The position numbers were made by a program, and so were the translations under genes. A stretch of DNA of 64,000 nucleotides from Paulinella micropora. Its lineage: Eukaryota > Cercozoa > Imbricatea > Euglyphida > Paulinellidae. Positions 43,887 through 54,222 of this stretch are shown piece by piece. The stretch spans positions 37,501 to 101,500 of the forward strand of contig WBZZ01002495.1 in the NCBI GenBank assembly GCA_019918135.1, given 5' to 3'. Every line of letters starts with the position of its first letter. The stretch's first letter is position 1. Below the pieces are notes generated by a model. The model did not search any database, was not told the origin of the DNA, and saw nothing but the letters and a program-made list of their open reading frames with translations.

Positions 43887-44513
43887 TCGGCCGCTCTAAG
43901 CTCCAACCTTTGCTTCTTGGCGTGACGCCTTGGGCGGGGACGGCCCACACGTACCCCGGCCGGGGGAGGGGGGAGCGCGGGGGGGCGCGGGGAAAGGGGG
44001 AGGGCGCAGGCGGTCCCAGCCTCCCTCCTGGCCACCTGGCCGCGCCGGGGGGGGAGGGCAGCCACGGCTGCCTGTGGCCAGGCGGTGTGCTCGCCCCTGC
44101 CCGGCGGACGACGGCAACTGCCCTGACGTGCTCGGCTTGGCCGCCGAGTTGGCCACCGGCCCGGACGTACGAAACGAGGCCGATCTGGCCCGGACGTACG
44201 AAACGAGGCCGATCCGGCCGCTGAGCGTTTGGCTCGACCCCCTCTGAGAGGAAGGGGGGGTGTGTAGCCCGGCGGTAGGTGCAGTCCGTGCCGCGTGTCG
44301 TAGGCTACCAACAACCACATTTTTCGACTTGTTACACTGCTCTTTTTTGAGTACGCGGTTCCTGCTAAGGCGCGGAGGTCACCGGGGGGCACTCCCTTTG
44401 CCTGGCCCCCTCCCTCCCTGGGCTAGAGTTTTTAGCGTCTCCGCCTGAAGAAGCTAGCGCAGCCCTCATTCATTCATTCATTCATTCATTCCGTCAGTAT
44501 TAGGACAGACGGG
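43887..44513. other. Intergenic region with short duplications
   Basis: About 630 bases between two leftward genes. Contains a tandem pair of CGGACGTACGAAACGAGGCC (44,162 and 44,193 on) and a (CATT)n run at 44,466-44,489. The frames open here are G/C-rich artefacts. No gene recognised; promoter of the large F-box gene should be in the first 200 bases. Confidence 0.45.
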
Positions 44514-45704
44514 TTAGCTGTTCGTAGTCTGTAGCTCTAGCTCAGTGAGCCCGGTACAGCCCTCGAGGTCGAGTTCTCCTAGGCTTGGCAGGCGCTGGAC
44601 GAGGGAACTCACTCCTTGGTCCGTGATTTGCGTACAGCCGCTGAGGTTGAGTTTCCGTAGGTTCGGCAGTCTGTGCAAGCACGCCAGTCCCTCATCCGTG
44701 AGCTGTTCCCAGCCGGCGAGGCTGAGGTCCTCCAGGTCCACCAGGTCGTGTAGCGAAGCCAAGGACGACGGTTCGGGCAGCCCCGTACAGTTGGCGAGGC
44801 AGAGCCTCCGCAGGGAGGGCAGCGTCGGTACAATGATCAGCGAGAGAAGATCCAAGCAATTACCCAAGTCCAGCTCCTGTAGCGCAGGCAGATTCAGATT
44901 CGACAAAATTCTATCGTTCTGGAGCTGGTAACACCCGCTAAGGTCGAGCTTTTCCAGCAGCGGCAGGTTTGGCAAGGGCAGCCTTCCCTGGATCCCGGAA
45001 CAATCGCGGAGAGACAGCTCTTGTAAGGAGTGCATCCGCGCGAAGCCCTGCAGTGTATAGTCATCGACGCCGAGGCCAGCCTCGATTGTTAGCCGCCGCA
45101 GCTGCAGCCGCTCTGCCAGTTCTTCTAAACCACTACGTGTGACACGCACTTCACCGAGGTAAAGCTCCTGCAAGTTCTGCATTCTCCTCACGTACGCCGG
45201 CCAATTATAGTGTATATGGCCGCACCGCCTAATCTCAAGGCGCTGCAGGTTCTGCAGTTCAGCCAAGCGCGCGAACCCGCGCTCAGTGATCTGGTCAAGC
45301 TCCGTGAGGTCGAGCTTGAGCTGCCTTAGCCCAGGCCAGAGCTCCACCAGGGTCTGGATATGTTCGTACGTGAGCCTCCCCGGCCCCGTTAGGCGCAGCC
45401 CGTCCACGGCCAGGCTGGCCCAGGCCCCGCCCCGGGCGCTCAGCAACCCCATGGCCAACACCAGGGTCCCTACCTGGACTTTTTCCTGGCTCCAGGCCTG
45501 GCCCAGCCAGGCCTGGAAGGCCGTAGCCCGAGCAGGACTGCCTAGGTCGAGCTCGGTGCAGCGGAAGCGCGCCCAGGCCCCCGGCCTGTCCAGGAATCAG
45601 CGCAGCTCGGGGCTCACGGCCCCTAGCTCGGGGTGCCAGCCCAGGTAGTCCCTGACCTGGCGCCAGGCCCCGGCCGGGAACCCTAGGGTGTGTCGGCCCG
45701 CCAT
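44514..45704 (-). pseudogene. F-box/LRR protein 3 of the GC-rich block
   Basis: About 395 residues with ATG at 45,704. F-box-like N-terminus: FPAGAWRQVRDYLGWHPEL followed by a WARFRC element. Then at least ten cysteine-containing LRRs, e.g. LQRLEIRRCGHIHYNWPAYV, LQELSLRDCSGIQGRLPLPN, LRKLNLSGCTQITDQGVSSL and LGELDLEGCTGLTELELQT. These are close to the AMN1/Skp2/FBXL LRR_CC consensus, more regular than in the other two F-box proteins. It should act as an SCF substrate receptor (family knowledge; function here inferred). It is divergent from the RPB1-like gene, sharing a 260-base region. About one break. Confidence 0.78.
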
Positions 45705-45965
45705 GCTTTCCTTGGTTGGTTTACCTAGCGATCACGGCAGGGAGCGCGCGCGTCGTGGAGGGGACGGCCCGGACGGCAGGGCAGCGAGCGCAGCGGACAC
45801 TGGCCACCCCCCCCTGGCCCCTGCAATCCCCCCCGCACTCTCCCTCTCCAGGGACAGAGAGAGGAGAGGGAGAGGAGAGGGAGGGAGGAGAGCGTCCTCC
45901 TTTCCCCAGCCAGGGAGAACGAGCCGGCCTCCTCTTTTCTCCCCGCCCGCTCTGGGCTGGCCACA
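45705..45965. promoter_or_regulatory. Divergent promoter region, F-box 3 / RPB1-like
   Basis: About 260 bases between two divergent starts. It carries a purine-rich GAGAGGAGAGGGAGAGG run and C-runs. Any promoters for both genes must be here. No TATA-type element is seen, in contrast to the PLV genes. Confidence 0.35.
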
Positions 45966-48900
45966 TTGCCACGCCGAGCAGAGACGAAGCGGCCCCGGGG
46001 CAGCCCCGGCTGCATGTGGCAAGCAGTCCAGGAGGTGCGCTCGCCCTGCCCGGCGGACGGCGACGACCATTACGTGCTCAGCCTGGCCGCGGAATTAGCC
46101 CCCGACCTGGACGGGGCTGGCCCAGCTGCAGCTCCAGGTCGCCCACGCGCCCGGCCACGCCGGCGGGCAGGACGAGGTGGCCTGGGCCGCCAGGTGGGGC
46201 GAATGGCATGCCTGCGCCGGGGACGAGCCCGCGGCCGCGGGCCCGGGCTTGCTGGCCTGCCCCGAGGCGGACGACGCCAGCCGGCGCTCGTGGCTGCTGA
46301 CCGAAGAGGGGGCGGCGGGGGCGGCCGCCGCCGTGTGCGGCGCGTGGCCCGGCCCGGCGGCGGCGCTGGAGGCCTGGCGCGCCGTCCTGACCCGGGTCCG
46401 CGAGCGCTGGAACGGGCTGCTGGCGCAGCAGCACCGCCGCAACAAGCTGTCGCGCGCCGCCGCCCAGCGGCAGCGCACGGACGTGCTGCTAGGGGGCGTG
46501 CTGCTGGCCAGGCTGCAGCAGGTGTGGCGCGCGCTCGCCCTCGAGGCCGGCCAGCCGTTCTCGCTGGCCGCGGCGGCGTGCCTGAGCCTGCGTGAGGCGT
46601 CCCTCGCCGAGGCGCTGCTGCAGCGCCTGCAGAAGCTGGCGCACGCGGGCGTGACCCGCCGGCTGCCGCACGGGTTGGGCCGCGAGCTGCCCCCGGCGCT
46701 GGCGGCGGAGCTGCAGTCGGCGGCCGGGCTGCGGGAGCAGCTCCTGGCGTGCCGGGCCCGGCTAGCGGTCCTCGGCTGCTGCCGGGACACGCTGCGGGAC
46801 TTTGTGCTGCGCAAGGAGGTAGAGCGGGGGCTGCCGCCGGCGCCGCCGGTCCGGGGCCTGGGCTCGGCCGCCCCCGTGGCCGCGCCGGGCGCGGCGCTCA
46901 TGTCCCGCGCCCTGGGCGGCGCCCTGGCCCGCAAGCGGGGCGTCGTGCGCTGTGCGGTGGAGGCGGGCGGCTGCGGCTGCGCGCAGCCCCGCCTGGTCAA
47001 GCTGTGCGGCCTGTGGGCCGAGGTCCAGTTCCGCGGCCCCGCCGGCCGCGCGGCGCTCGAGAACTTGTTCGGCTGGTGCTGGCCCCGGGCCGGCGGCGGC
47101 CGGGCGCAGGTGCCCTCGGCGGCGCTGCGCGCCTGGCTGGCCGCGGCGCCGGCCGACGCCTGGGCGCGGGCCCGCCTGCCCGCGCACCCCGAACGCCTCT
47201 TCCGCTTCGCGTGCCTGGTCCCCTCGCGCGCGCTGCTGCCCGTGACGCACGCGAGCGTGGACTGCCGCCAGGTGCTGCTGAGCTACTGCCACGAACTCGC
47301 CGACAACGCGTACGCCGTCGCCGACCTGCTGCGCTGCGGCTGGGAGCTCCGGCTGGCGCTGGAGCGGCACCTGGGGGGCGGGCGTGGGGCAACCCCGCCC
47401 GGGCCGTGCCCGGCGCCCCGCTGGTGCTGGAGGCGGGCGCGCTGTGGCAGCAGGGGCCGGGCTGCGTGCTGACGACCGAGTACCTCCGCACGCTGACCGC
47501 CGCCTACAACTGCTGGTGTGCGGGCCTCACGAGCCACGCGCCCGTGCACCCCCCGGCGCCCCACTCGGCGGCCGCGGCCCCGCCCACGGTCCCGCCCGCG
47601 CTGCGGCCGCCCGAGGGGCTCCGCAGCCTCAGCGAGCTCCTGAGCCGCAAGGACGGCGAGTTTCGCAAGAACGGCCTCGGCAAGCGCATCAACTGCTCCG
47701 GCCGCGGGGTCCTGATCGGGGTCGCCACCGTCCCGGTCGGTCACGTCATGGTGGGCTGGGGCTTTCTGCGCACGCAGTTCGAGTGCGTGCGCGTCACGGC
47801 CCAGAACCTGCAATCCGTGCGGGCCCGGGCGGACCTGATCCAGCAAGCGCGGGCCCGGCTGCGCGGCTGGCAGGCGCTGCTGGCCCGGCTCCGCGACGAG
47901 GGTCGGGCGGCCGAGGCAGTGGCCCTGCGGGAGCGCAACCCGGACCTCGTGCACGGGGACGTGTACCCCGCGCTGGGCCTGCTGTGGCGGCGGCCGCGGG
48001 GCGCGCAGCGGGCGGCGTGGGCGCACGCCCCCCAGCGCGGCTCCGTGTTCAGCCCCCTGGCCTTCTGCCCCCCGCTCCTGCTGGACGAGCTGGCCGCCGG
48101 CGCGGGCGGGGGGGGGGGGCGCGGCCGTACTCGGACTTCCTCCACGTGGGCGACGTGCTGGAGATGAGCCTCACGCAGGGCAGCAAGGTCCTCATCAACC
48201 GCCAGCCCACGCTGTCGCCGCAGAGCGCGCGCGTGTTCTCGGTCCTCGTGCCCCGCACCGACCTCTTCAGCGAGCCGCCCTCGTGCCTGGCGGCGCTGTC
48301 CCGCCTGAGCGCGCGGCGGCTCGCGGTCGACCGGCCCGAGTTTGCCCCGCAGCACTTCTGCCTGGCGCTCAACCCGATCGAAGAGATCCCCTTCAACGGC
48401 GACAACGACGGGGACGTCATCACGCTGGTGGCGCTGCAGGACCCCCTGGACGGCTGGTCGGCGGACGAGGCCATCGGCTCCTGCCAGCACATCGTGACGC
48501 GCGCCGCGTCCGAGACCGTGGCCAAGCTCGCCCTGGACAACCTGAACGTCCTGTCGGGCGCGCTCCGGGGGCCCGACACCTTCGGCCCGGCCGACGTCCT
48601 GTCCCTGCGCGCGCAGCTGGAGCGGCACGTGCCGGCGCCCCCCGGCTACCTGCGCCCGCCCCCGGGCCCGGGGCCGCCGGACGGCTGCACCGCGTGGGAC
48701 GTGCTGGGCTGGTTCCTGCCGCTGTCTTTCGTGAGCCAGGCGCAGGCCCGCCACGCGCTGGCGCCGGGCCGCGGGGGCGAGCCGGGGCCGCTGGGCCCCC
48801 CCGCGCCGCCCCTGGGCCAGGGCCGCGACAGCCTCGTCAAGCTCCTGTACAGCGACTACGCCCCCCAGTGGGCGGCCTTCTTCCTCGACTGCGTGAGCGT

Positions 48901-51705
48901 GTTCGTGGCCTGGCTGAACCGCCGCCGCGCCCTCACCCTGTCGCTCGCGGACCTGGCCCCGCGCCCCGCGGCGGAGCTGCCGCCCCCCCCGGCGCTGGGG
49001 CGGTCCCCCGGCCCCGGCCCCGGCCCCGGCGGCGGCCACGGCGCCGGGCGCGCCCCGCCGCCGCCCCCGGGCCGCCGGCCGGGCTGGGTACGCAGTGAGC
49101 GGCGCCTGGCCGCCCTGCTGGCAGCGGACCTGGGCGCCGAGCGCGACCTGCTCGCCCGGTGCGGCCAGCACGGGGCCCGGCTGCGGTCCCTGGCGCAAGA
49201 ACACCAGCGGGCCTGGCTGGCCGCGCCGCACACGCGCGGGATCATGTCCAGCATCGTGTCGGGCGCCAAGGGCTCCCTCGAGGACGTGCAGCAGTTGCAG
49301 CTCCAGGCCGGCCTGCACCTGTACGCCGGCTGCCTGATCGAGCCGAGCGTCGGCGGCCGGCGCAGCGCGTACTCGCGCCCCGACGCGCCCGACGACAGCG
49401 GCTTCGTGCGCGAGTCCTTCCTGGCCGGGCTGTCGCTGCGCAGCTTCGGCTGGCACATGGCCGCGTCGCGCGAGGTCGTGGGCCAGAACGTGCGGACCGT
49501 AGCCACCACGGGCTACTTCCAGCACACCCTCAATTTTGTCCTGCAGGGCGCTTACCTGGCGCCCCCGGGCCTGCTGGTGCGCGGGCGGGACTGCGTCATC
49601 GACTTCCCCGGCCGGCTGCAGGACGGGCTCCACTGGCGCCCGGTCGAGTCACGGCTCGCCGACCTCTTGCGGCAGCAACACGAGCAGCGCCGGGCGCCCT
49701 GCGGCCTGCACCCGCTGCTCCCGCTCTGCCTCGAGCGCAGCCCCCCCGGGGGGGGGCCGGCGGCCGCGGCGCGTGCGGCCACTGCCGGGACCTGTGGGCC
49801 GCGGTCCGGGCGGGGCTGGGCGTCCGGCCGGCCGAGGAGGAGCGCGTGCGGCGCTCCGTCGCCCTGTTCGCCCGCCTGCGCTGGCGGGCGGCGCTCGTCC
49901 GCCCGGACGCGGCCTGGGCCTCGCAGGCGCCCTTCGGCCTGCCGGAGCTGGTGTGCAGGGTGCGCCGGGGCTACCCGGCGCTGGCGCGCGAGGCGCCGCT
50001 CGAGCCGGAGCACGACGGCGCCCGGGCCCACGAGCTCGTGGAGCGCGCCGTCCTGGCCCTGCTGCAATCGCCGGACGAGGACGCCTGGTCCAGCACGCAG
50101 GCGTACGTCTCGTCGGAGCTCACCTCCCACCGCGCGGCCGGCGCCTACGCCCTGTCGCTCGGCCTGCTGGAGGCACTGCTCAAGCAGGTGCTGTACTGCT
50201 GCGGGCGCTCGCTGCTGCACTTTGGCCACTCCGTGGGGGGCCTGGCCGCCTCCTCGTACGGCCACCTGGGCACCCAGCTCACGCTCAACACCCGGCACAA
50301 GGCCAGCAGCGTCATGCGGTCCACCGAGGGCCTCCCGCGCATCCTGGCCCTGACCAGGCTGCAGCCGAAACAGCGGGACTACTTCGTGCTCGGCTGGGTG
50401 CGCTCGCTGCCCGAGATCGAGCGCTGGCGCGGGCTCGACCCCGAGGCCCGCGGCCGCGTGCAGGCCTTGCACAGCGGCAGTGCGCCCGCCGAGTTTGTCA
50501 ACCTCTTTGAGCAGCTCGAACCGTACGAGCTCTGCCTCGAGCTGCACGGCTTCCGGGACTACCATCAGGAGCTGCGCGCGGCGCAGGCGCAGGCCGCCGT
50601 GCGCGGGCAGGCGCTGTGGCTGTACCAGCAGGACCGGGACCTGGACGCGGGCGGGGGGCGCGTGCGCCGCCGCCGGGGCGGCGGCGGCGCCCCGGTGTCG
50701 GCGGAGGGCTGTGTCCTCGAGCTGGACGGCGAGGCCTGCGCCCGGCGCGGGCTGACCCACCGCCTGGTGGTCGCGGCCGTCCGCGCCCAGCTGCCCGCCT
50801 TCCTGGCGCTGTCGGCCTGGGTCGAGGTTCCCGCCGGGGACGCCGTGCCCCCCCACGCCCGCCTGTACCTGTTCGCCCGCTTGGTCCGGCCCGCCGCCGG
50901 GGACGACGGGTCCCCGAAGCGGCCGCCGGCCCCCGCCGCCGGGAACCCACCGTCCCCGGCGCGGCCGCCCACCACCCGCCGGGTGCGCGCCAGCACGTAC
51001 CAGTACAACAGCACCGAGCTGTTCTGTACGTCGGCCCTGCGCCGGGCCCTGGCCGCCTGCTGGCCCGCGACCGGCGTCGCCAAGGCCAGCTACGACCGGG
51101 CGTCGTCCGTGCTCAGCCTGGCGCTGCGGCCGGGCCAGGTCAGCCTGGAGCGGCTGCGCAAGCTGCTCGCCCGCCCGGAGTGGGTGCCCGAGACAGTCGA
51201 GTTCAGCGACCCTTCCCTCGCGTACCAGCTGCTCGGCATCGAGGCGGCGGCGCTGCGCCTGCGCTACGAGCTGGGCCGGTCCCTGGCGGGCATCGGGGGC
51301 CTCAAAAAGCTGCACACCGAAACACTGTCGCGCGTGATGACGCACACGGGCACGCTGCTGCCCGTCAGCCGCAGCGGCTACGAGAAGCTGGAGCGGGACC
51401 CGTTCGAGAAGTCACTCTTTGAACGCAACGGCCGCACCTTCCTCGGCGAGAGCCTGGGACAGGCCTCCCACCCCGAGTCGTCCTACTGGAGTTTTTTTAG
51501 TGGCCGGCCACCCCCCCCTGGGGGACGCCTTCTTCCTGCTCCGGCCGTGCGACTGACCCCGAGCGGTGTGAGGGACGCCCAGACAACGACAAAGACACAC
51601 ACTGAGAAAGAGCTCCTCGCCAGTGTGGATGGGACCCCAGCGCAGCCGGGGCCGCGCTGGGAAGCAGGCCCCGGGGCTCAAGGGGGGGAGGGGAAGGGGG
51701 TGTAG
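45966..51705 (+). pseudogene. Diverged largest RNA polymerase subunit (RPB1/beta'-like)
   Basis: About 1,800-1,900 residues. Landmarks in order: clamp-like N-terminus; FACLVPSRALLPVTHASVDC, the place of the WMILTVLPVPPP-x-VRP phrase; GEFRKNGLGKRINCSGRGVL, matching the K-x-G-x-IR-x-NLMGKRVDFSAR switch region; SKVLINRQPTLSPQSARV, matching LINRQPSLH; IPFNGDNDGDVITLVALQ with the catalytic Asp triad (NADFDGD in cellular enzymes); GIMSSIVSGAKGSLEDVQQL and GFVRESFLAGLSLRSFGWHM, the funnel and trigger-loop entry; VGGLAASSYGHLGTQLTLNT near the C-terminus, matching VGAIAAQSIGEP-x-TQMTLNT; and LGIEAAALRLRYELGRSLAG with SRVMTHTGTLLPVSR, the clamp end. No CTD heptads. It lies 7 kb after the RPB2-like gene. 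The exact start is uncertain (46,014 is an alternative). About four breaks. Confidence 0.9.
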
Positions 51706-51995
51706 AGAAACAGAGCTGGAAGAGAGGGTGCCCTAGGAAGAGGGCGCCCTGGGGGAGGCCCCCCTCCCTCACCGAGAGAGAAAAAGGAGGAGAGCAGTGG
51801 GTAAAGGGGCGGGGAAGGGGAAATGGAAGGAGGGGAAGGGGAAAGGGAAGGAGGGGAAGGGGAAAGGGAAGGAGGGAAAGGGGTGCGTTCTTCTCCCCTG
51901 CTTTCTTGCCTGCTGGTGGTGTAAAGCAGGGTTTTCCTTGTAGAGTACAAACCTCTCTTAGGCTCTCTTCTTCCTCCCCTCCGCGTCCCACCCCC
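51706..51995. repeat. Purine-rich tandem repeats after the RPB1-like gene
   Basis: Between 51,800 and 51,890 the unit GGGGAAAGGGAAGGA repeats about five times in a G/A-only strand. The region also has the words GCGCCCTGGGGGAGGCCC. It may hold the end of the RPB1-like transcript and the promoter of the next gene. Confidence 0.6.
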
Positions 51996-53216
51996 ATGCC
52001 TCCAGGCGCGGGGTTGTGTAGTAACTGCGGTTCGGTTCGCGTGCCCTGTGGCAGCCAGGCTGTATGGGTAGCTGAACCGGTCCTAAAAGGACGCACACGC
52101 ACCCAGCAGTGCTCAGCATGCGGCGCTCCAAGTTGGCACACTTATTATGCGCTGTACCTGAAGTGGACGCAACAATGCCTAGGAAATCCCGCCCTGCCCT
52201 GGGGGGAAAGACACTTTTCCCGGGAGGTCTTTCAGGAGATCTATTTGAATATAAAGTTCCCGGATCCGCGTTAATAGTATGAAAGCATTGTCAAGGACCT
52301 GTGGGGCAAGCTCGCCGATCCGCCAGGCACCAAGTTTCGGCTAGCCATGGAAACCACCCCCGAGCGCATCTGGAATCATTTGCAAAAACTGCTACTGTGC
52401 GAGCCGGAGCTACTTAAAACAGCGGGAGTTAAACATGGAGTGCGCCTGGAAGAGCTAAAAAACAGCGTCGAGTGCGCCTTGGCACTACACAAGGTCGCCC
52501 CGCAGCAACGCCGGAATTTCGACCCCCTGATGAGTGTGTTGCGCTGCCTTGAGGGTGGCCAGCCCGGCGGTCCTGTCGTGTGGCTGGTGCATCTGCAAGA
52601 CCGGACAACCGGGGCAAAGCAGATAGGCATGGCAGTAAGCGCCGAGGCTCCTAACTCTGGCCAGTCAGAGGTTGTGTATCAGTATCACATTGGTATACAG
52701 CGCCCCTGGCCGCAGCAGAAGGGTTGGGACAGGCTTTCACTGCCCTTGCATCAGTTTGCAGTGTACGCGGTAGATCTGTTCTTGTAATCAAGAAAGGAAC
52801 GCTATGTCCTGGCCAATCCACTGCCGTCCATGCGGAAGATCTTCGAGAAGTCTCTCCAAAAAGACAAAGAGTATATTGAAAGATCTTCACAAAACCTGGA
52901 TCTAAGCCAAAGGTACCAGCTCCAATTTTCCAGCGGTGGGATTTCCAGCTACCCCGGCCAAGAAGTAACAATTGATTTCAAGTCTAACCATTGCCTGCAC
53001 GGTGCCGCTCTGGCACCAACGGGCTGGTTTATAAGCAAAAACACCTTGCTTTTAAGCAAGAAACTAACATTTCGTGTAGCGGGCCAAACGTACCAAACCT
53101 CGTACGACACCCAGACACACCTTTTAGGGTACGCGGCCCTCTGCAAGACCTGTGGTAAAACCCGGCATGGAGACCCGCCGGGTGTGCTAGCCAAACGGCC
53201 CAGGCTAGAGGAATAA
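51996..53216 (+). pseudogene. Zn-ribbon protein of the GC-rich block, unrecognised
   Basis: About 405 residues. The N-terminus has two CxxC pairs 33 residues apart (LCSNCGS ... QCSACGAPSWHTYY), a zinc-ribbon as in transcription factors of the TFIIB, TFIIS or viral late-factor type. The middle is alpha/beta (VVWLVHLQDRTTGAKQIGMA, HQFAVYAVDLFL). The C-terminus has another pair (YAALCKTCGKTRH) and ends in a basic KRPRLEE that looks like a nuclear localisation signal. Lower GC than its neighbours. Directly downstream of the RPB1-like gene, so a partner transcription factor is a reasonable guess, not shown. About two breaks. Confidence 0.6.
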
Positions 53217-53538
53217 TTTCCGCAGGGGCAACAGCCGGTCCCTCTGGTATGCCCCGCGCTAGACCCGGGCCAGTCTTTTATTCAAGTTTTTGCTAGTGTA
53301 CTGACAGGTGCTGGCGCGGCCTGGCTGCCGCTGGCTCCGGCGACGCCGGCGGGCAGGCTTTCTTTATTACACCGGCTCTTGCTTAACCAGGCCGCGTGCG
53401 GCCGTGTGAGAGAGGGGGGAAGGGAGAGGGTGCGGCCTAGAGGGGGGGGGCACCCCTGCCCCCAGCCGGCAGTACCGGACGACCACCTCGGCGTGGCGAC
53501 GCCCAAGTAGCCGACGCAGAGGAGGGGGGGGGGGGGGC
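53217..53538. other. Intergenic region between convergent genes
   Basis: About 320 bases between the ends of a rightward and a leftward gene. A long G-run lies near 53,522-53,537 and another near 53,440. No gene seen; shared 3' ends are likely here. Confidence 0.45.
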
Positions 53539-54222
53539 TCAGGAGGCGCCCGCCGCGCCCCGCTTAGCCCCTTTCTTCTGGGCGCGCCGCCTGCCCCCAG
53601 GCTTGCCGGCGCCCGGCGCGGGAGTGGCGGGCAGAGCGGCGGGAGCCGCGACGACGACGACGCGGGCCTGGTTGCGGACCTCGGCCACCACGGCCGGGGG
53701 CAGGTACAGGGCAAACTCGCCGTGCACGCCCAGGCGGTGAGTCAGCAAGTCGTAGGTCACGGTCCAGTCCGCGCGGTTGTACTCCTTCTGCAGCAACGCG
53801 ACCGGCAGCCAGGCCCAGTTGCGGTCGTACCAGGGCCCCCAGTACTCGCGGCCGGCAGGCTCGTAGCCCTCGGTGCGCTCGGGCGCGGTGCCGACCCACT
53901 GGACCAGCACGAACTGGTCGGCCGGCGCGGCCAGGCGTTGCGCCGACCTGACTCGCAGCGCGTCCAAGTACGCCTGCAGCTTGGACTGGACGGCCAGGCC
54001 CTGCCTCGCGCACCAGCTGCCTAACAGGTGGCCGCGCTTCGCTCCATACCACGCCAACACCTCGGCCGCCGTCGTCCACCGGTCGGGCCAGCCCCCGTAC
54101 GCGCGGTCCCTGAGCCGGAAACGGAAGAAGTACGGCTGGGCGAGCTGGCTGGCGTCGGGCAATCTCTTCGCGTCTTCCACCTCTGCGTGCGGGGGCAAAA
54201 CATACCGCGCGAGATAAGGCAT
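53539..54222 (-). CDS. Unrecognised protein whose frame crosses the right junction
   Basis: An open leftward frame of about 228 residues. Recognisable only as alpha/beta with many aromatic residues: YFFRFRLRDRAYGGWPDRW, EVLAWYGAKRGHLLGSW, GREYWGPWYDRNWAWLPVAL. The C-terminus is Ala/Pro- and Lys/Arg-rich (GKPGGRRRAQKKGAKRG), DNA- or RNA-binding in style. The first Met (54,222) lies in the PLV-2 flank, so either the gene lost its own start when the block inserted or it now begins in host-element sequence. The Trp-rich central part is unlike any family that I know. Confidence 0.5.
   Translation of the reverse strand: MPYLARYVLPPHAEVEDAKRLPDASQLAQPYFFRFRLRDRAYGGWPDRWTTAAEVLAWYGAKRGHLLGSWCARQGLAVQSKLQAYLDALRVRSAQRLAAPADQFVLVQWVGTAPERTEGYEPAGREYWGPWYDRNWAWLPVALLQKEYNRADWTVTYDLLTHRLGVHGEFALYLPPAVVAEVRNQARVVVVAAPAALPATPAPGAGKPGGRRRAQKKGAKRGAAGAS

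Larger units (their letters stand above)
32666..54195. mobile_element. GC-rich virus-like block with its own RNA polymerase subunits
   Basis: A 21.5 kb block with very high GC and many G or C homopolymers, sharply bounded by AT-rich PLV-2 sequence. Genes in order: unknown (-), RPB2-like (+), F-box/LRR (+), F-box/repeat solenoid (-), F-box/LRR (-), RPB1-like (+), Zn-ribbon protein (+), unknown (-). PLV sequence stops and resumes at a conserved protein phrase with no evident loss and no clear target duplication; no terminal inverted repeats are seen. Gene content recalls large nucleocytoplasmic DNA viruses, yet no capsid, DNA polymerase or ATPase is present, so it is either a fragment or a distinct replicon. 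About fifteen breaks in all. An assembly join cannot be ruled out. Confidence 0.7.

Noticed and set aside
34767-51705. RPB1/RPB2-like genes as duplicated host RNA polymerase genes
   Set aside because: Extreme divergence, no introns, no CTD and linkage to F-box genes within a foreign GC-rich block argue against it, though a tree would be needed to exclude it.
33431-53200. Many long open frames antisense to the polymerase and F-box genes
   Set aside because: At such GC content stops are rare in all frames. The frames lack domains, whereas the chosen ones carry polymerase or LRR motifs.
32624-54199. GGGGGCAAA at both ends of the GC-rich block as a target duplication
   Set aside because: The left copy lies in PLV coding sequence about 40 bases before the composition break, while the right copy straddles the break; it fits chance better than a duplication.
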